Below, one piece after another: positions 63,241 to 64,000 of a DNA stretch of 64,000 bases. Origin of the DNA: Streptomyces sp. NBC_01717 (GTDB taxonomy: Bacteria; Actinomycetota; Actinomycetes; Streptomycetales; Streptomycetaceae); contig NZ_CP109178.1 of assembly GCF_036248255.1 (NCBI RefSeq), positions 8,871,001-8,935,000 on the forward strand, in the 5' to 3' direction. The notes under the pieces were generated by a model. That model searched no databases. It had not been told where the DNA came from and worked only from the letters and a program-made list of their open reading frames with translations. A program made the position numbers and the translations under genes. The first letter of the stretch is position 1. Every line of letters begins with the position of its first letter.

Positions 63241-63762
63241 ATGGCGGCCGATGCCGACCGAGAGCAGCAGGACGCACTGCTGGAACTCCTCAACACGACG
63301 CCGGTGGTCAACGGCGAGGTCCAGGATCAGCTGGCGGATCCGGAAGCGGCCGAGGCCTGGCAGCGAGCGCACGGCGGCAGCGGCACCGCGGACGAGCACC
63401 GCCACCTCCTACGGGCGCGCGACGCTCTGCAGGAGGTGGTGCGCGGCAGCCGGCCGGCCACGTCACTGGCCCCGGTCCTCGAGGGAGTCACGTCCCGTCC
63501 GCAGGTCTCCTCCGGCGGAGTGTCCTGGGATCTCGACGCCTGCAAGGAGCGCCGGATGGCGGTGCAGGCGGTCATGGCCTGGAGCGCGTTGCAGAAGGCG
63601 ATGCCAGGGCGACTGCGGCCGTGTGCCAATCCGGAGTGCCGGCGGTTCCTCCTCGACCGCAGCAAGACCAACAAGGCGCGCTGGTGCTCGATGGCCGTCT
63701 GCGGCAACAGGATGAAGGCCAGGCGCCACTACCAGCGCACCCGCAACGGAGCAGCCGAGTAG
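63241..63762 (+). CDS. CGNR zinc-finger (ABATE-domain) transcriptional regulator
   Basis: ATG 63241 follows AGGAGG; 173 residues. The N-terminal ~110 residues form the helical ABATE domain thought to bind a small ligand (ALLELLNTTPVVNGEV, HLLRARDALQEVV). The C-terminal zinc finger has C128, C133, C149 and C154 (RPCANPECRRFLLDRSKTNK, WCSMAVCGNRMKARRHYQR), ending in the eponymous CGNR. It is divergent from the dehalogenase-like gene and probably binds the four TAACC-N18-GGTTA sites between them. Confidence 0.9.
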   Translation: MAADADREQQDALLELLNTTPVVNGEVQDQLADPEAAEAWQRAHGGSGTADEHRHLLRARDALQEVVRGSRPATSLAPVLEGVTSRPQVSSGGVSWDLDACKERRMAVQAVMAWSALQKAMPGRLRPCANPECRRFLLDRSKTNKARWCSMAVCGNRMKARRHYQRTRNGAAE

Positions 63763-64000
63763 CACCTCCACCAGCCCCCGGGAACGCGGCGGGGCTCAGC
63801 TATCCGCGGCGGCCCCCCCGACCGGGCCCCAGCCGCGGTTGACCTCGGGCAGCCCCACGGCCGGCAGATCGGCGCCATGAGCCGGTGCAGGGGCGCCCGC
63901 CTGGCCCTGCGCGCCGCCGGCACCTACCGACCCGGGAGTCCGCACCTGCTCGCCGGCCGGATCACCGCGGAGGTGCATTTCGGCCGCGAGCAGATGAACC
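63763..64000. other. window end, no gene supported
   Basis: A minus-strand frame entering from beyond the window and ending at 63796 (…HLRGDPAGEQVRTPGS…) could be the C-terminus of a gene, but nothing in it is recognisable. Confidence 0.3.

Overview
The window looks like a piece of a Streptomyces (or close relative) chromosome, probably an arm. Base composition is very GC-rich, with strong G/C at third codon positions. GTG and TTG starts are common, many secreted proteins carry Tat- or Sec-type signals, and the genes (LacI/ABC sugar operon, GH78 and GH30 enzymes, F420/PPOX proteins, AraC/VOC clusters, XRE/SDR pairs, CGNR regulator) are typical of Streptomyces. No rRNA, tRNA, CRISPR array or intact insertion sequence was found.

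Layout. 1-6.0 kb: a MerR-type regulator cut by the window edge, an ABC-F ribosome-protection-type ATPase behind a possible leader peptide and attenuator, a divergent XRE/SDR pair with an inverted-repeat operator, and a two-TM SLATT-like protein. 6.4-19.6 kb: two paralogous small secreted proteins in opposite orientation (with matching terminators) enclose a LacI/GH30 pair, a histidine kinase translationally coupled to a receiver/thioredoxin-reductase-like fusion, a cysteine-desulfurase-like enzyme, a secreted transglycosylase and a GNAT-like protein. 19.8-25 kb: a tightly coupled minus-strand operon (phosphoesterase, MFS, TolB-like propeller), a secreted Ig-like protein and a TPR protein. 25-28 kb: a rifamycin phosphotransferase (rph) with a 19-bp rifamycin-associated element upstream, then a decayed IS1380 transposase. 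29-41.6 kb: a patchwork of regulators (AraC/GyrI, AraC, XRE-MmyB), VOC proteins, PPOX, an RclA-like reductase, SDRs and GNAT, interspersed with gene remnants (immunity-like, UvrA, VWA, TnsA-like). 42-48 kb: two GH78 alpha-L-rhamnosidase-type enzymes in tandem behind a LacI-type operator. 48-52 kb: PPOX, MBL-fold, AhpD-like and beta-lactamase-like proteins. 52-59 kb: a sugar ABC transporter with its LacI repressor, divergent from a glycogen-debranching-type glycosidase, with two near-identical palindromic operators between them. 59-64 kb: a DUF3103-like secreted protein, a DUF427 protein, and a haloalkane-dehalogenase-like hydrolase divergent from a CGNR zinc-finger regulator, with four copies of TAACC-N18-GGTTA between them.

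The most interesting items are regulatory: the four-copy operator of the CGNR/hydrolase pair, the ABC-F leader with mutually exclusive hairpins, the rph RAE, and the two XRE/SDR divergent modules with related operators. The many gene scraps between 28 and 39 kb suggest a region of repeated insertion and deletion. All family names are recognised by eye from translated motifs; no database search was run.
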